51,208 nucleotides of DNA from Bacteroidales bacterium (GTDB taxonomy: Bacteria > Bacteroidota > Bacteroidia > Bacteroidales > JAADGE01). Positions 1-9,290 of the stretch are shown in pieces (the first letter of the stretch is position 1; each line of letters opens with the position of its first letter). The notes under the pieces are model-generated. The model was given only the letters and a program-made list of their open reading frames with translations. It was not told the origin of the DNA and ran no database searches. The position numbers were made by a program, and so were the translations under genes. Where the stretch lies: positions 1-51,208 of the forward strand of contig JAIORQ010000061.1 in the NCBI GenBank assembly GCA_021108035.1, written 5' to 3'.

Positions 1-120
1 ATAAAAAAAACATCATTAAATTACAGATATTAAACCAATTACACTATTCATTACATTTAACATTTACCGAAGGTTTAGTTCAACATTTGTATATATACAT
101 CTTTTATTAAAATTACACTA
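1..120. other. Spacer downstream of dnaB
   Basis: This AT-rich stretch lies beyond the 3' end of dnaB. I see no open frame, strong hairpin or promoter-like box in it. Confidence 0.5.
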
Positions 121-1686
121 TTAAAACGGAGTATCTCCGTCATTATTATCAAAGCCGGTTTTATCAAACACATCTTTATCTTTATCTTTTTTATTATTTA
201 ATGAATCGAAATAATCATCATCGTTATTCATTTTTGATTCAAAAGACGTTTTATTACCGCCGTCAGCTTCTCCTTCTATGGGTTGAAGAAAAGCTTCGTT
301 AAATTCTTCAAATCTGGCAAATTCTTCTCTGAATCTTAAATCAATATCTGTAACAGCACCGTTACGATGTTTTGCAATAATTATCTGTGCCAAACCTCTG
401 GTTGAATTTCCGGCTTCATCTTCTGTTAAACCCATTTTTTCGGGTCTGTGAATAAACATTACAATGTCGGCATCTTGCTCAATAGCACCCGATTCCCTCA
501 AATCTGAAAGTTGCGGCCTTTTAAGTCCTGATCGCATTTCAACTGAACGATTCAACTGAGAAAGGGCAATTATAGGAAGGTTTAATTCTTTTGCTATGGC
601 TTTTAATCCTCTTGATATTGTACTTACTTCTTGTTCTCTGTTTCCTCTCGTTTCAGGCGGGCCTGACATTAATTGTAAATAGTCAATTACAATAAGATCA
701 ATATTTTCACGGGTTTTTAGTTTTCTGCATTTTGAGCGTATTTCAAACAAGCTGATTGCCGGTGTATCATCAATATATATCTTTGCTTTTTCCAGTCCTT
801 TTATTTTATGTTCTAATTGTTGCCATTCATGTTCTTTTAAATTTCCGCTTCTTAATTTTTCACTTCCTAATTCAGTTTCGGAAGATATTAAACGTGTTAC
901 CAATTGTATAGAAGACATCTCAAGAGAAAACAAAGCAACACTTTTACCGTGATTAACGGAAATATTTCTTGCCATTGTCAAAACAAATGCTGTTTTACCC
1001 ATTGAAGGACGGGCAGCAATAATAACAAGATCAGAGTTTTGCCAACCTGATGTTATTCGGTCAAGGCTTGAAAAACCTGAAGGGACACCGCTTAAACCGT
1101 CTTCTCTGTTTCTTGCTTCTTCAATTTGGGTAATGGCATCATTCAATACTAAATCAATCTTTACTGCATCTCTTTTAACACTTCCCAGTGCCAGTTCAAA
1201 CATTTGTTGTTGAGAAAATTCCAAAAGATCATTAACATCTTCGGTATCGTCAAATGAACGTTTTTGAATTTCAGAACTTACGCGTATTAATTCTCTTTGA
1301 ATAAATTTCTCTGCAATAATCTTTGAATGATATTCAATATGGGCTGCAGAACCAACTCTTTGAGATAAACTTATAACATATGCCGGACCGCCTACTTCTT
1401 CAAGATTACCGTTACTTTTCAGTTTTTCAATAATTGTATGATAATCAATCGGTTGATGGTTTACTGACAGATCATAAATTGCTTTGAATATTTTTTGGTG
1501 TTCGGTTTTGTAAAAACTATCCGGTGTTAAAATATCAAGGACTACAATATCTTTCCCTCTTTCAAGCATTAATGCTCCCAATACGTCCATCTCAATGTCA
1601 ATTGCTTGAGGCGGAAGTTTACCGAATTGATCATTTATATCAAAACCGGTTTTTTTCTTATATGTTTTTGTTGTTTGTTTTGCCAT
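121..1686 (-). CDS. dnaB: Replicative DNA helicase DnaB
   Basis: Ring-shaped 5'-3' helicase that unwinds DNA at the replication fork. The 521 residues show the DnaB N-terminal domain (about 24-130), a linker and a RecA-like C-terminal domain. The Walker A loop RPSMGKT is at 226-232, Walker B ending VIDYLQLM at about 333-340, the LSQLNR sensor segment at 375-380, and the family motif DLRESGAIEQDAD at about 395-407. Length is normal for the family plus a 40-50 residue acidic, Asn/Asp-rich tail that ends GDTPF. That tail resembles the C-terminal tip of SSB proteins and is probably flexible. The ATG at 1686 starts a natural N-terminus. accA lies upstream on the same strand, separated by a structured repeat element, so co-transcription is uncertain. 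Identification is secure. Confidence 0.97.
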   Translation of the reverse strand: MAKQTTKTYKKKTGFDINDQFGKLPPQAIDIEMDVLGALMLERGKDIVVLDILTPDSFYKTEHQKIFKAIYDLSVNHQPIDYHTIIEKLKSNGNLEEVGGPAYVISLSQRVGSAAHIEYHSKIIAEKFIQRELIRVSSEIQKRSFDDTEDVNDLLEFSQQQMFELALGSVKRDAVKIDLVLNDAITQIEEARNREDGLSGVPSGFSSLDRITSGWQNSDLVIIAARPSMGKTAFVLTMARNISVNHGKSVALFSLEMSSIQLVTRLISSETELGSEKLRSGNLKEHEWQQLEHKIKGLEKAKIYIDDTPAISLFEIRSKCRKLKTRENIDLIVIDYLQLMSGPPETRGNREQEVSTISRGLKAIAKELNLPIIALSQLNRSVEMRSGLKRPQLSDLRESGAIEQDADIVMFIHRPEKMGLTEDEAGNSTRGLAQIIIAKHRNGAVTDIDLRFREEFARFEEFNEAFLQPIEGEADGGNKTSFESKMNNDDDYFDSLNNKKDKDKDVFDKTGFDNNDGDTPF

Positions 1687-1726
1687 TTTACAGTTTCAAA
1701 AATTAAATACTCTCATTGTTTTATAT

Positions 1727-1970
1727 GGCTCCGGTTTAGGTATTCTTTGGTGAATTTGTCATTACTGCTGAGCAGTAAAACAAAAGTAACCACAGGTGCA
1801 ACCTGTGAATAGTGTATACAAAACATCTACACCGAAAAGTGTTGAACTCCTGTCGGAGTTCTTGTTTGAGCAACATCTTTACCCCTTATATTATACATAA
1901 GGTTATTATTGTTAAATCACTTCGTGATTTTTTGGTCAATTATATTTCAAAGAATACCCAAACCGGAGTC
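1727..1970. repeat. Five-hairpin inverted-repeat element between accA and dnaB
   Basis: The element is bounded by near-perfect inverted ends: GGCTCCGGTTTAGGTATTCT at 1727 pairs with the reverse complement of the segment ending CCGGAGTC at 1970. It is flanked by TTTTATAT (1719-1726) and TTTTATGT (1971-1978), a possible 8-bp target duplication with one mismatch. Five short palindromes lie inside in series: 1762-1778 (ttactgct/agcagtaa), 1791-1807 (cacaggt/acctgtg), 1844-1861 (gaactcc/ggagttc), 1884-1902 (ccttat/ataagg) and 1914-1930 (aaatcac/gtgattt). It has no open frame. I read it as a MITE-like structured repeat. It may also act on the accA or dnaB transcript, but that is inference. Confidence 0.6.
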
Positions 1971-1983
1971 TTTTATGTTAATA

Positions 1984-2937
1984 CTATTCATTATAAATTC
2001 CAATATCAATATACTTTTTCATTCTTTTTTCGATACGTTCCTCCGGTGATATTTTTTTTAATTCAGCTATTTCTTTTTTCAAAACATCTTTTACTCTTTT
2101 ATACATTTCTTCCGGATTAATATGTGCTCCGCCGAGAGGTTCATCAATTATCCCGTCAACTATACCGTTTGAGTACATATCTTCGGGAGTCAGTTTTAAA
2201 GCTTCTGCAGCTTTTTCTTTATATTCCCAACTTCTCCATAATATTGAAGAACAAGATTCGGGAGAGATAACTGAATACCATGTATTTTCAAGCATAAAAA
2301 CTTTATCACCTACACCTATTCCGATTGCACCTCCTGATGCTCCCTCACCAATTATAACACAAATTACGGGAACTTTCAATTTAAACATTTCGTAGATATT
2401 TCTGGCAATGGCTTCTCCTTGCCCTCTTTCTTCTGCTTCTAAGCCGGGATATGCTCCGGGAGTATCTATTAAAGTAACAATAGGTTTATTAAACTTTTCT
2501 GCTAATTTCATTAATCGTAAAGCCTTTCTGTAACCTTCGGGGTTTGCCATCCCGAAATTTCTGTATTGCCTGCTTTTTGTATCAAAACCTTTTTGCTGAC
2601 CAATAAACATAACAGTTTCACCATCAATTGTACCGAATCCGCCTATCATTGCTTTATCGTCTTTTACACCGCGGTCGCCGTGAAGTTCAATAAAATCATC
2701 ATTGGTAATATGTTTAATATAAGCTAATGTATATGGCCTTGAAGGATGTCTGGATACTTGAACTCTTTGCCAAGAAGTTAAATTAGAATAGATATTCTTT
2801 CTTGTAGAATTTATTTTTTTTTCTAAGTCTTTTATCGTTTGACTGATATCAACACCGGATTGTTCTCCAATTTCTCTCGCTTTCTCCAATTGTTCTTGAA
2901 GTTTTCCGACGGGTTGTTCAAAATCAAGTAAAATCAT
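1984..2937 (-). CDS. accA: Acetyl-CoA carboxylase carboxyltransferase subunit alpha
   Basis: Alpha subunit of the carboxyltransferase that moves CO2 from carboxybiotin to acetyl-CoA, giving malonyl-CoA for fatty-acid synthesis; it works as an alpha2beta2 complex with AccD. The 317 residues are full family length. The N-terminal helical region is followed by the conserved segment around [13 protein letters not shown], and by the crotonase-like core with [23 protein letters not shown] and [12 protein letters not shown] oxyanion and CoA-site segments. The acid-rich, Lys-rich C-terminus is normal. accD is not in the window. The gene is divergent from ispE and upstream of dnaB on the same strand. 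Confidence 0.97.
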   Translation of the reverse strand: MILLDFEQPVGKLQEQLEKAREIGEQSGVDISQTIKDLEKKINSTRKNIYSNLTSWQRVQVSRHPSRPYTLAYIKHITNDDFIELHGDRGVKDDKAMIGGFGTIDGETVMFIGQQKGFDTKSRQYRNFGMANPEGYRKALRLMKLAEKFNKPIVTLIDTPGAYPGLEAEERGQGEAIARNIYEMFKLKVPVICVIIGEGASGGAIGIGVGDKVFMLENTWYSVISPESCSSILWRSWEYKEKAAEALKLTPEDMYSNGIVDGIIDEPLGGAHINPEEMYKRVKDVLKKEIAELKKISPEERIEKRMKKYIDIGIYNE

Positions 2938-3079
2938 AATTTTTATTTTAAAAATGAGTTTGTAAATTTACAAATAATAAATCGAAGTATTATAAGCAAA
3001 AAGTTGTTAAAGAAATTAACATTTATATAATATCCTGAATTTCTTACGATTGTATTTTATTCACGTTAATAAAAAAGTT

Positions 3080-3895
3080 ATGCTTGTATTTCCAAATGCA
3101 AAAATAAATATTGGATTAAATATTGTAAAGAAAAGACCCGACGGTTATCATAATATTGAAACGGTTTTCTACCCTATTGATCTTTCAGACATATTAGAGT
3201 TTGTTGAAACTACTAAAAATACAAAATTTGTAAATACAGGTATTGATCTTAATATCGAAGAAAAAGATAATCTAATTCTGAAAGCATATAAATTATTAAG
3301 AAAAGAATTTGATCTTCCCGAATTAGAAATACATCTTCATAAAATAATACCAACCGGTGCAGGTCTTGGCGGCGGATCTTCTGATGCAAGTTTTATGTTA
3401 AAATCTTTAAATAATTATTTTAAATTAAATATATCTGATTATTGTCTTGAAGATTTAGCACAGCAATTAGGCAGTGATTGCCCGATTTTTATAAAAAACA
3501 AAGCTGTTTTTGCCGAAGGTACCGGTAATATATTCAGTGAAATTAAATTAGACCTTTCAAAATACTTTATCCTTATTATTAAACCGGATATACACATTCC
3601 GACAAAAATCGCATTTTCTGAAATACAAGCCGGGCCTCCGAAAAAATCATTAAAAAATATAATTACACTTCCTGTAAACGAATGGAAAGAATATATTATA
3701 AATAATTTTGAAAGTACTGTCTTTAAAAATTTTCCTGAAATTAAAAAAATAAAAGATACTTTATATGAATCGGGAGCTGTTTATGTACAAATGAGCGGAA
3801 GCGGTGCAGCAGTTTATGGGCTTTATGAGGATAAACCGGTAATACCGGATGAATTTCTTACATATTTTTATTATATACAAAAACCTGCAATATAA
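3080..3895 (+). CDS. ispE: 4-diphosphocytidyl-2-C-methyl-D-erythritol kinase
   Basis: GHMP-family kinase that phosphorylates CDP-ME at the 2-hydroxyl in the non-mevalonate (MEP) isoprenoid pathway. From the chosen start the protein has 271 residues and begins MLVFPNAKINIGL, the canonical IspE N-terminus. An upstream in-frame ATG at 3050 would add ten residues with no family match, so I prefer 3080. The GHMP ATP-binding loop PTGAGLGGGSSDA is at about 91-103, and SGSGAAVYGL near the C-terminus is the third GHMP motif. dxr, another gene of the pathway, lies about 1 kb downstream on the same strand, which supports the assignment. Confidence 0.95.
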   Translation: MLVFPNAKINIGLNIVKKRPDGYHNIETVFYPIDLSDILEFVETTKNTKFVNTGIDLNIEEKDNLILKAYKLLRKEFDLPELEIHLHKIIPTGAGLGGGSSDASFMLKSLNNYFKLNISDYCLEDLAQQLGSDCPIFIKNKAVFAEGTGNIFSEIKLDLSKYFILIIKPDIHIPTKIAFSEIQAGPPKKSLKNIITLPVNEWKEYIINNFESTVFKNFPEIKKIKDTLYESGAVYVQMSGSGAAVYGLYEDKPVIPDEFLTYFYYIQKPAI

Positions 3896-3909
3896 ATTCA
3901 TATTTTTTT

Positions 3910-3918
3910 TACTTTTGC
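3910..3918 (+). promoter_or_regulatory. Candidate -7 promoter box (TAnnTTTGC) for the M23 peptidase gene
   Basis: TACTTTTGC matches the Bacteroidota -7 consensus TAnnTTTG and lies about 20 nt before the ATG at 3937. I do not see a good -33 TTTG at the usual distance, so this is a moderate call. Confidence 0.4.
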
Positions 3919-3936
3919 AACTTATTTTATATCTGT

Positions 3937-4794
3937 ATGGAAGAAATAAAGAAAAAAAAGAACCGAAAACTTCGTTTATCAATTTTTGATGATCAATCTT
4001 TTGAGGAAGTTAAATCTATAAGGTTATCAAGAGGTGTAATATTTTCAATTTTAGGAGGAAGTGTATTGATTATTATAATATTAGTCTTTCTCCTGTTAAT
4101 TTTCACACCTCTGAATATGCTTATTCCTGCAAAAGCAAGTTTAGGTCTGAAAAATAAAGTTATAGAACATTCATTGATGATAGATTCTCTGGAAAGAAAA
4201 ATACTTTCGGAAGAAAAATATCTTACACAGTTAAAAAATATTTTAGAGGGTAATATACCAACTGATACTTTCAGTATAGAAAAGATTTATAATGATACTT
4301 CTTTGACAATCAGCAAATCTAATTTTGAAAGTTCAGATTTAGATTCAATCATCAGGGCAGAGTTGGAAGAAGCCGATGCCGGAAGCCTGAATGCACTGAA
4401 AAATGAAATTAAGGAAAACCTTCAGAACTTGCACTTCATTGTTCCGTTGAAAGGTATTGTAAGTAATGAATTTGATCGTGAAAAATCTCATTTCGGAATT
4501 GACATTGTTCCGGGAAAAGACGAAACTGTTCAGGCAACTTTATCCGGAACCGTTATAATCTCTACTTGGAGTGTAGAAACAGGTTATATTATCGGTATTC
4601 AGCATAATTGGAATTTAATATCGTTTTATAAGCATAATTCTGTTATTTTAAAAAAAGTAGGTGATCGAGTAAAAACCGGTGAATCAATTGCTTTAGTAGG
4701 AAATTCGGGAGAACAAACTACAGGACCTCATCTTCACTTTGAATTATGGCATAACGGAACACCTACAAATCCAAGAGATTATATTACTTTTTAG
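3937..4794 (+). CDS. Membrane-anchored M23-family metallopeptidase (LytM/murein endopeptidase type)
   Basis: Likely cell-wall peptidase or cell-envelope division factor facing the periplasm. The 285 residues begin with a basic cytoplasmic stretch (MEEIKKKKNRKLR), then one transmembrane helix at about 33-57, a coiled-coil-like stem (70-165) and the M23 domain (about 165-285). All zinc and catalytic residues are present: HFGID (H185, D189) and GPHLHFEL (H265, H267), so it should be active, unlike the degenerate EnvC or NlpD types. The family is common in Bacteroidota as a single-pass protein with a long stem. It sits between ispE and dxr, with its own promoter-like box. Confidence 0.9.
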   Translation: MEEIKKKKNRKLRLSIFDDQSFEEVKSIRLSRGVIFSILGGSVLIIIILVFLLLIFTPLNMLIPAKASLGLKNKVIEHSLMIDSLERKILSEEKYLTQLKNILEGNIPTDTFSIEKIYNDTSLTISKSNFESSDLDSIIRAELEEADAGSLNALKNEIKENLQNLHFIVPLKGIVSNEFDREKSHFGIDIVPGKDETVQATLSGTVIISTWSVETGYIIGIQHNWNLISFYKHNSVILKKVGDRVKTGESIALVGNSGEQTTGPHLHFELWHNGTPTNPRDYITF

Positions 4795-4853
4795 TTTGGA
4801 AGTAAAAATTTGAAACTTGAAATTTTGACCTACTTGAATACTGTTTACTTTTT

Positions 4854-4964
4854 ATTGTTAAATTGCTGCATTGCTAAATTGTTAAAAAAAACAGCAGGCA
4901 GGTAATGCAACAACGGCGAAAGCCATAACTGAAAGTAATTCAGCAATACAACAATACAACAATG
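4854..4964. repeat. Hairpin of 8-bp units ending in the dxr start codon
   Basis: The left arm is four consecutive 8-bp units of the form ATTGYTNN: ATTGTTAA, ATTGCTGC, ATTGCTAA, ATTGTTAA (4854-4885). The right arm is complementary in kind: AATTCAGC, AATACAAC, AATACAAC, AATG (4937-4964). A 51-nt segment containing gcaggcagg separates them. The last AATG includes the ATG of dxr at 4962. Related hairpins lie at 9215-9290 and 36676-36737. Confidence 0.6.
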
Positions 4965-6122
4965 AACAAAAATAAAAAAAATATTGCAATTCTTGGTTCT
5001 ACGGGTTCAATAGGAACACAAGCTCTTGATGTTATCAGAGAAAACAAGGACTATTTTGAAATTGATGTTCTCACTGCCGGAAATAATGCTGATTTACTGA
5101 TCAAACAAGCAATTGAATTTAATCCGAATTCCGTTGTTATTGCTAATGAAAAAGAATATAAAAAGATTTCAAATGCTTTATCACATTTACCGATTAAAGT
5201 ATATGCAGGTAACAATTCAATAGAACAAATTACAGAATCTGATAATATTGATATTGTTTTAACGGCAATGGTCGGCTTTTCCGGGCTGTTACCGACTATT
5301 AATGCAATAAAATCCAAAAAAAATATTGCACTTGCAAATAAAGAGACTTTAGTTATTGCAGGTGATTTAATTTCAAAATTAGTAAAAGAACATAATGTAA
5401 ATATTTTTCCGGTTGATTCGGAACATTCCGCAATTTTTCAATCTCTTGCCGGTGAATTTCATAATGAAATTGAAAAAATATATTTGACGGCATCCGGCGG
5501 ACCTTTCAGAACAAAAACTATAAACGAATTAAAAGAAGTTACTAAAGACCAAGCATTGAAACATCCGAACTGGGATATGGGTGCAAAGGTTACTATTGAT
5601 TCAGCAACTATGATGAACAAAGGTTTAGAAGCCATTGAAGCAAAATGGTTGTTTGATCTGAAACCGGAGCAAATTGAGATAATTGTACATCCGCAGTCAA
5701 TTATCCATTCAATAGTACAATTTATCGACGGTTCCATGAAAGCACAAATGGGCTTACCGGATATGAAATTACCCATACAATATGCACTGACATATCCCGA
5801 CAGAATAAAATCAAATTTCGAACGTTTTAACTTTCTTGATTATCCGAAATTGACCTTTGAAAAACCTGATACATTAAAATTCAGAAATATTCAAATAGCA
5901 TATGATGTTATGAAAAAAGGCGGGAATGCCGCTTGTATAATGAATGCTGTAAATGAGATTGCTGTTGAAAATTTTTTAAAAGATCAAATAAAATTTACGG
6001 AAATTCCGGAAATTATTGAAAAAACAATTAATAAAGCTAATTTTGTCGACCGACCGACATTAGATGATTATATAGAAAGTGATAAAGAAGCAAGAATTAT
6101 CGCTCAAGAATTAATTAAATAA
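4962..6122 (+). CDS. dxr: 1-deoxy-D-xylulose-5-phosphate reductoisomerase
   Basis: Catalyses the NADPH-dependent rearrangement and reduction of DXP to MEP, the committed step of the non-mevalonate isoprenoid pathway. The 386 residues match full length. The Rossmann motif LGSTGSIGTQ is at 11-20, ALANKETLV precedes the metal site, PVDSEHSAIFQ contains the metal ligands, ASGGPF is the substrate loop, and HPNWDMGAKVTIDSATMMNK carries the conserved active-site segment. The C-terminal four-helix domain is intact. Its ATG is embedded in the last unit of a repeat hairpin, so the 5' leader may be structured. rseP follows 20 nt downstream and is probably co-transcribed. Confidence 0.97.
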   Translation: MNKNKKNIAILGSTGSIGTQALDVIRENKDYFEIDVLTAGNNADLLIKQAIEFNPNSVVIANEKEYKKISNALSHLPIKVYAGNNSIEQITESDNIDIVLTAMVGFSGLLPTINAIKSKKNIALANKETLVIAGDLISKLVKEHNVNIFPVDSEHSAIFQSLAGEFHNEIEKIYLTASGGPFRTKTINELKEVTKDQALKHPNWDMGAKVTIDSATMMNKGLEAIEAKWLFDLKPEQIEIIVHPQSIIHSIVQFIDGSMKAQMGLPDMKLPIQYALTYPDRIKSNFERFNFLDYPKLTFEKPDTLKFRNIQIAYDVMKKGGNAACIMNAVNEIAVENFLKDQIKFTEIPEIIEKTINKANFVDRPTLDDYIESDKEARIIAQELIK

Positions 6123-6142
6123 CAAAAAAATAAAATACAAAT

Positions 6143-7465
6143 ATGGTTTTTCTGATAAAAACATTGCAATTACTGTTAAGTTTATCAATACTTGTTATTC
6201 TGCATGAATTCGGACATTTTGCATTTGCAAGATTGTTCAAAACAAGAGTTGAGAAATTTTATTTATTTTTTAACCCCTGGTTTTCATTATTCAAAATAAA
6301 AAAAGGTGAAACTGAATACGGTATAGGCTGGTTGCCTTTAGGAGGTTATGTTAAGATATCCGGAATGATTGATGAATCAATGGATAAAGAACAAATGAAA
6401 CAGCCGCCACAACCTTATGAATTCAGATCTAAGAAATCTTGGCAACGATTATTGATTATGCTCGGAGGTGTAATTATGAATTTTGTTCTGGCAGGGTTTA
6501 TATATATATGTGTGTTGTTTGTTTGGGGTAAAGATTATCTCCCTATAGAAAATATGAAACATGGAATTTCTGCTGATATAGTTGCAGAGAAGATAGGATT
6601 TAAAGACGGAGATAAAATTATATCAATAAATAACATTAAATACGACTCATTTCAAAAAGCATCTAAAGAAATTATACTAAAAAGCGAAGATGAAAGAAAT
6701 GTACAGGTTGACAGAAACGGAAAGATTTTAGATATTTTAATTGATGATTCTCAAATCGGAATGATTTTGGCAAATAAAAGTCTTTTCATTAATCCAAGAT
6801 TTGAATTTGTCATAGATTCAATCCCGGAAGTATCTTACGCTCGTGACTCAGGTCTAAAGAAAGGAGATAAACTAATTGGGGTTAATGATACTTCGATGAT
6901 ATTCTATAATGAATTTGTCAAATTTTTTAGAGCTCATAAAGATTCAAAAGTTAAGATTTTAACTGAAAGAAATAATAATAAAATTACTATTGAAACATAT
7001 ATTGACACTTTAGGAAAAATTGGAGTTTACCCATCTGTTTGGGAAGATTTAGAAACAGTTCATATTGATTATACTTTTTTAGAATCTATTCCTGCAGGAA
7101 TAACTTTTGGTGTAGAACAAGTCAAAGATTACTTGAGACAATTTAAATTAATCTTTAATTCTAAAACAAAAGGGTACAAATCACTCGGAAGTTTCGGAGC
7201 CATTGGAAGCATGTTTCCGAGTAAGTTTAATTGGCATGACTTCTGGATGCTGACTGCATTTCTTTCTATTATATTAGGAGTTATAAATATTCTTCCTATT
7301 CCCGCATTAGACGGCGGACATGTTATGTTTGTACTTTACGAAATGATCAGCGGCAGAAAACCCGGGGATAAATTTTTGGAATATGCTCAAATAGTAGGGT
7401 TTGTAATTTTAATTGCCATTATGGTATATGCCATAAGAAACGATATTGTAAATTTTCTATTATAA
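6143..7465 (+). CDS. rseP: Site-2 intramembrane zinc metalloprotease, RseP type
   Basis: Membrane-embedded protease that cleaves anti-sigma factors or signal-peptide remnants within the bilayer. The 440 residues have the HEFGH zinc site at 21-25 in the first transmembrane helix and the third zinc ligand in LDGGH (D390) near the C-terminus. Membrane spans are visible at about 5-25, 110-130, 370-390 and 415-438. Two PDZ-like segments lie between (GFKDGDKIISINN and GLKKGDKLIGVND). The gene follows dxr and precedes a DUF4837 lipoprotein at 20-nt spacing; the dxr-rseP order is common in bacteria. Confidence 0.94.
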   Translation: MVFLIKTLQLLLSLSILVILHEFGHFAFARLFKTRVEKFYLFFNPWFSLFKIKKGETEYGIGWLPLGGYVKISGMIDESMDKEQMKQPPQPYEFRSKKSWQRLLIMLGGVIMNFVLAGFIYICVLFVWGKDYLPIENMKHGISADIVAEKIGFKDGDKIISINNIKYDSFQKASKEIILKSEDERNVQVDRNGKILDILIDDSQIGMILANKSLFINPRFEFVIDSIPEVSYARDSGLKKGDKLIGVNDTSMIFYNEFVKFFRAHKDSKVKILTERNNNKITIETYIDTLGKIGVYPSVWEDLETVHIDYTFLESIPAGITFGVEQVKDYLRQFKLIFNSKTKGYKSLGSFGAIGSMFPSKFNWHDFWMLTAFLSIILGVINILPIPALDGGHVMFVLYEMISGRKPGDKFLEYAQIVGFVILIAIMVYAIRNDIVNFLL

Positions 7466-7484
7466 AATAATAAAAAATAAACAG

Positions 7485-8477
7485 ATGAAAAAAACAGTAT
7501 ATCTTTTCCTTGCAGTTTTGGTTTTTGCTTCTTGCGAACAAAATTCTCAGCGATTAATGCCTGCTTCAACCGGTTCTCCCGGTCATATTTTGATAATAAT
7601 GGCAAAAAATAAATGGAAATACAGTCCGGGTGAAGTTGTAAGGGAAGCTTTCAATGAAGATTATGAGATTTTACCACAATCAGAACCGGTTTTTGATTAT
7701 TCACAAGTTCCGAATGAAGCATATTCAAAATTGCTCAGACGTACAAGAAATATACTATATACTCAAATATCAGTAAATATAAAAAAACCCGAGGTGTTGA
7801 TTTCTTATGATAAATATTCTTCCCCTCAACTTATAATAACTGTTAAGGCAAAAAATAATAAAGAATTTACTGAAACATTTAATAAATATGCCGAAAAAAT
7901 TGTTTATTCATTTGATAAAGCTGAAAGAAACAGATTGATAAAAGGATACAGCGGCAAACTTATGAATAAAAACATTAAAACTCAACTTGAAAAGAATCAT
8001 AAATACACTCTAAATGTGCCTAAAGGGTATAAATTAGATATCGACAGTTCCGATTTTGTATGGATAAGCAGAGAAACGCCTTGGTCGAGCCAAGGTTTGC
8101 TTATTTGGGATTATCCGTACAGAGATACAAGTGAACTTCATCTTGAAAGTTTATTAGATAAAAGAGATGAGATGACAAAGAAATACATTCCGGGTCCGGC
8201 AGACAGCTCATACATGACAACTGAAAGATTAATTGACCCACTGTATAAAGAGTTTCTTTTAAATAATGTTTATACAGCAGAGATAAAAGGGCTTTGGAAA
8301 GTTACAGGAGCAAAAGGTGTTTTTATGGGCGGGCCCTTTATAAGTTTCTCAACCGTTGATCAAAAAAGAAACCGAATAATTACAGTTGACGGATATGTTT
8401 ACGGAGGAAAGAAAAAGAAAAGAAACCTATTAAGACAAGTTCAAGCTGTGATGTACACATTGAAAGTTGTTGAGTAA
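7485..8477 (+). CDS. DUF4837 family lipoprotein
   Basis: Unknown function. The 330-residue protein starts with a lipoprotein signal peptide, MKKTVYLFLAVLVFASCEQ, with the lipobox FASC and Cys at residue 17. After it comes STGSPGHILIIM and a mixed alpha/beta body with LIWDYPYRD and a C-terminal segment VDGYVYGGKKKKRNLLRQ. These are features I associate with DUF4837, a family largely confined to Bacteroidota. No catalytic motif is evident. It is 20 nt downstream of rseP and appears to close the dxr-rseP operon, since a hairpin overlaps its stop codon. Confidence 0.8.
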   Translation: MKKTVYLFLAVLVFASCEQNSQRLMPASTGSPGHILIIMAKNKWKYSPGEVVREAFNEDYEILPQSEPVFDYSQVPNEAYSKLLRRTRNILYTQISVNIKKPEVLISYDKYSSPQLIITVKAKNNKEFTETFNKYAEKIVYSFDKAERNRLIKGYSGKLMNKNIKTQLEKNHKYTLNVPKGYKLDIDSSDFVWISRETPWSSQGLLIWDYPYRDTSELHLESLLDKRDEMTKKYIPGPADSSYMTTERLIDPLYKEFLLNNVYTAEIKGLWKVTGAKGVFMGGPFISFSTVDQKRNRIITVDGYVYGGKKKKRNLLRQVQAVMYTLKVVE

Positions 8478-8497
8478 ATCCTGATGGTATCAGGATT
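8477..8497 (+). terminator. Hairpin at the end of the dxr-rseP-DUF4837 operon
   Basis: A perfect 9-bp stem (aatcctgat / atcaggatt) with a ggt loop begins at the stop codon of the DUF4837 gene and is followed by atatttt. The T run is short, so termination is likely but not certain. Confidence 0.5.
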
Positions 8498-8544
8498 ATA
8501 TTTTCCATTTATCAAAAGGAATTGCTCTAAAACAAACAAAAATT

Positions 8545-9057
8545 ATGGCTATTATAAAATCAGTCAGAGGATTTGATCCTAAATACGGAGAAAATTGTTT
8601 CTTTGCTGAAAATGCTGTTATTATCGGGGACGTTATTATGGGAAATAATTGCAGCATATGGTACAGTGCAGTATTAAGAGGCGATGTTAATTCGATTAGG
8701 ATTGGTAACAATGTAAATATTCAAGACAACTCAACTTTACATACATTATATGAGAAATCAATAATTGAGATTGGCGACAATGTTTCAGTTGGTCATAATG
8801 CAGTAATACACGGAGCAAAAATCAATGATAATGTTTTAATAGGAATTGGAGCTGTTATACTGGATCATGTTGAGATTGGAGAAAACTCAATTATTGCTGC
8901 CGGGGCATTGATAAAAACCGGAACAAAGGTTGAGCCTAACAGTATTTATGCCGGAGTTCCCGCAAAAAAAGTGAAAAATATTGATCCTGAACAAACAAAA
9001 GAAATGATTAATAAAATTGCAAATAATTACAATATGTATGCGAGTTGGTATAAGTAA
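8545..9057 (+). CDS. Gamma-class carbonic anhydrase-like hexapeptide-repeat protein (YrdA/PaaY type)
   Basis: The 170-residue protein is a left-handed beta-helix with many hexapeptide turns (for example VIIGDVIMG, IRIGNNV, VLIGIGAVI) and a C-terminal helix. Three histidines in the positions used for zinc in gamma carbonic anhydrases can be seen: STLHTLY, VGHNAVIHGA. The typical GVPAKKVKNI exit turn is present. The family includes active carbonic anhydrases and proteins of unknown substrate, so the reaction is not certain. It stands alone behind a terminator-like hairpin. Confidence 0.85.
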   Translation: MAIIKSVRGFDPKYGENCFFAENAVIIGDVIMGNNCSIWYSAVLRGDVNSIRIGNNVNIQDNSTLHTLYEKSIIEIGDNVSVGHNAVIHGAKINDNVLIGIGAVILDHVEIGENSIIAAGALIKTGTKVEPNSIYAGVPAKKVKNIDPEQTKEMINKIANNYNMYASWYK

Positions 9058-9060
9058 TTT

Positions 9061-9290
9061 AGTTCAAAGTTGTGAAGTTATAAAGTTTAAAGTTCGGCTT
9101 TATCTTAATTTGAATGCAGAGCATTTTGGTTGCAGGTTACAGGTTGCGAGTTACGTTGCTGAGTTTGTTAAAGTTTGCAACTCGCAACATTATCTTTAAA
9201 ATTATTCCTGATACATTGTTGCATTGCTTCATTATTAAATTGCTAAAAACTAACAATGTAGCAATGAAACAATTTAGCAATGAAAACAAT
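9061..9290. repeat. Repeat-rich spacer with an 8-bp-unit hairpin
   Basis: Three repetitive segments lie in a row. At 9061-9100 aagtt recurs every 7-9 nt. At 9125-9190 a pair gttgcgagtt / aactcgcaac can form a stem. At 9215-9290 the left arm ATTGTTGC, ATTGCTTC, ATTATTAA, ATTGCTAA is followed by AAAC and a right arm of AATG-type units. The last is the same family as 4854-4964 and 36676-36737. There is no convincing coding frame. Confidence 0.55.

Noticed and set aside
1524-2120. Plus-strand open frames opposite dnaB and accA ends
   Set aside because: They are low-complexity shadows of the true genes and of the hairpin element, without start context.
3050-3079. Earlier ATG for ispE
   Set aside because: The ten added residues have no family match, whereas the Met at 3080 starts the canonical MLVFPNAKINIGL.
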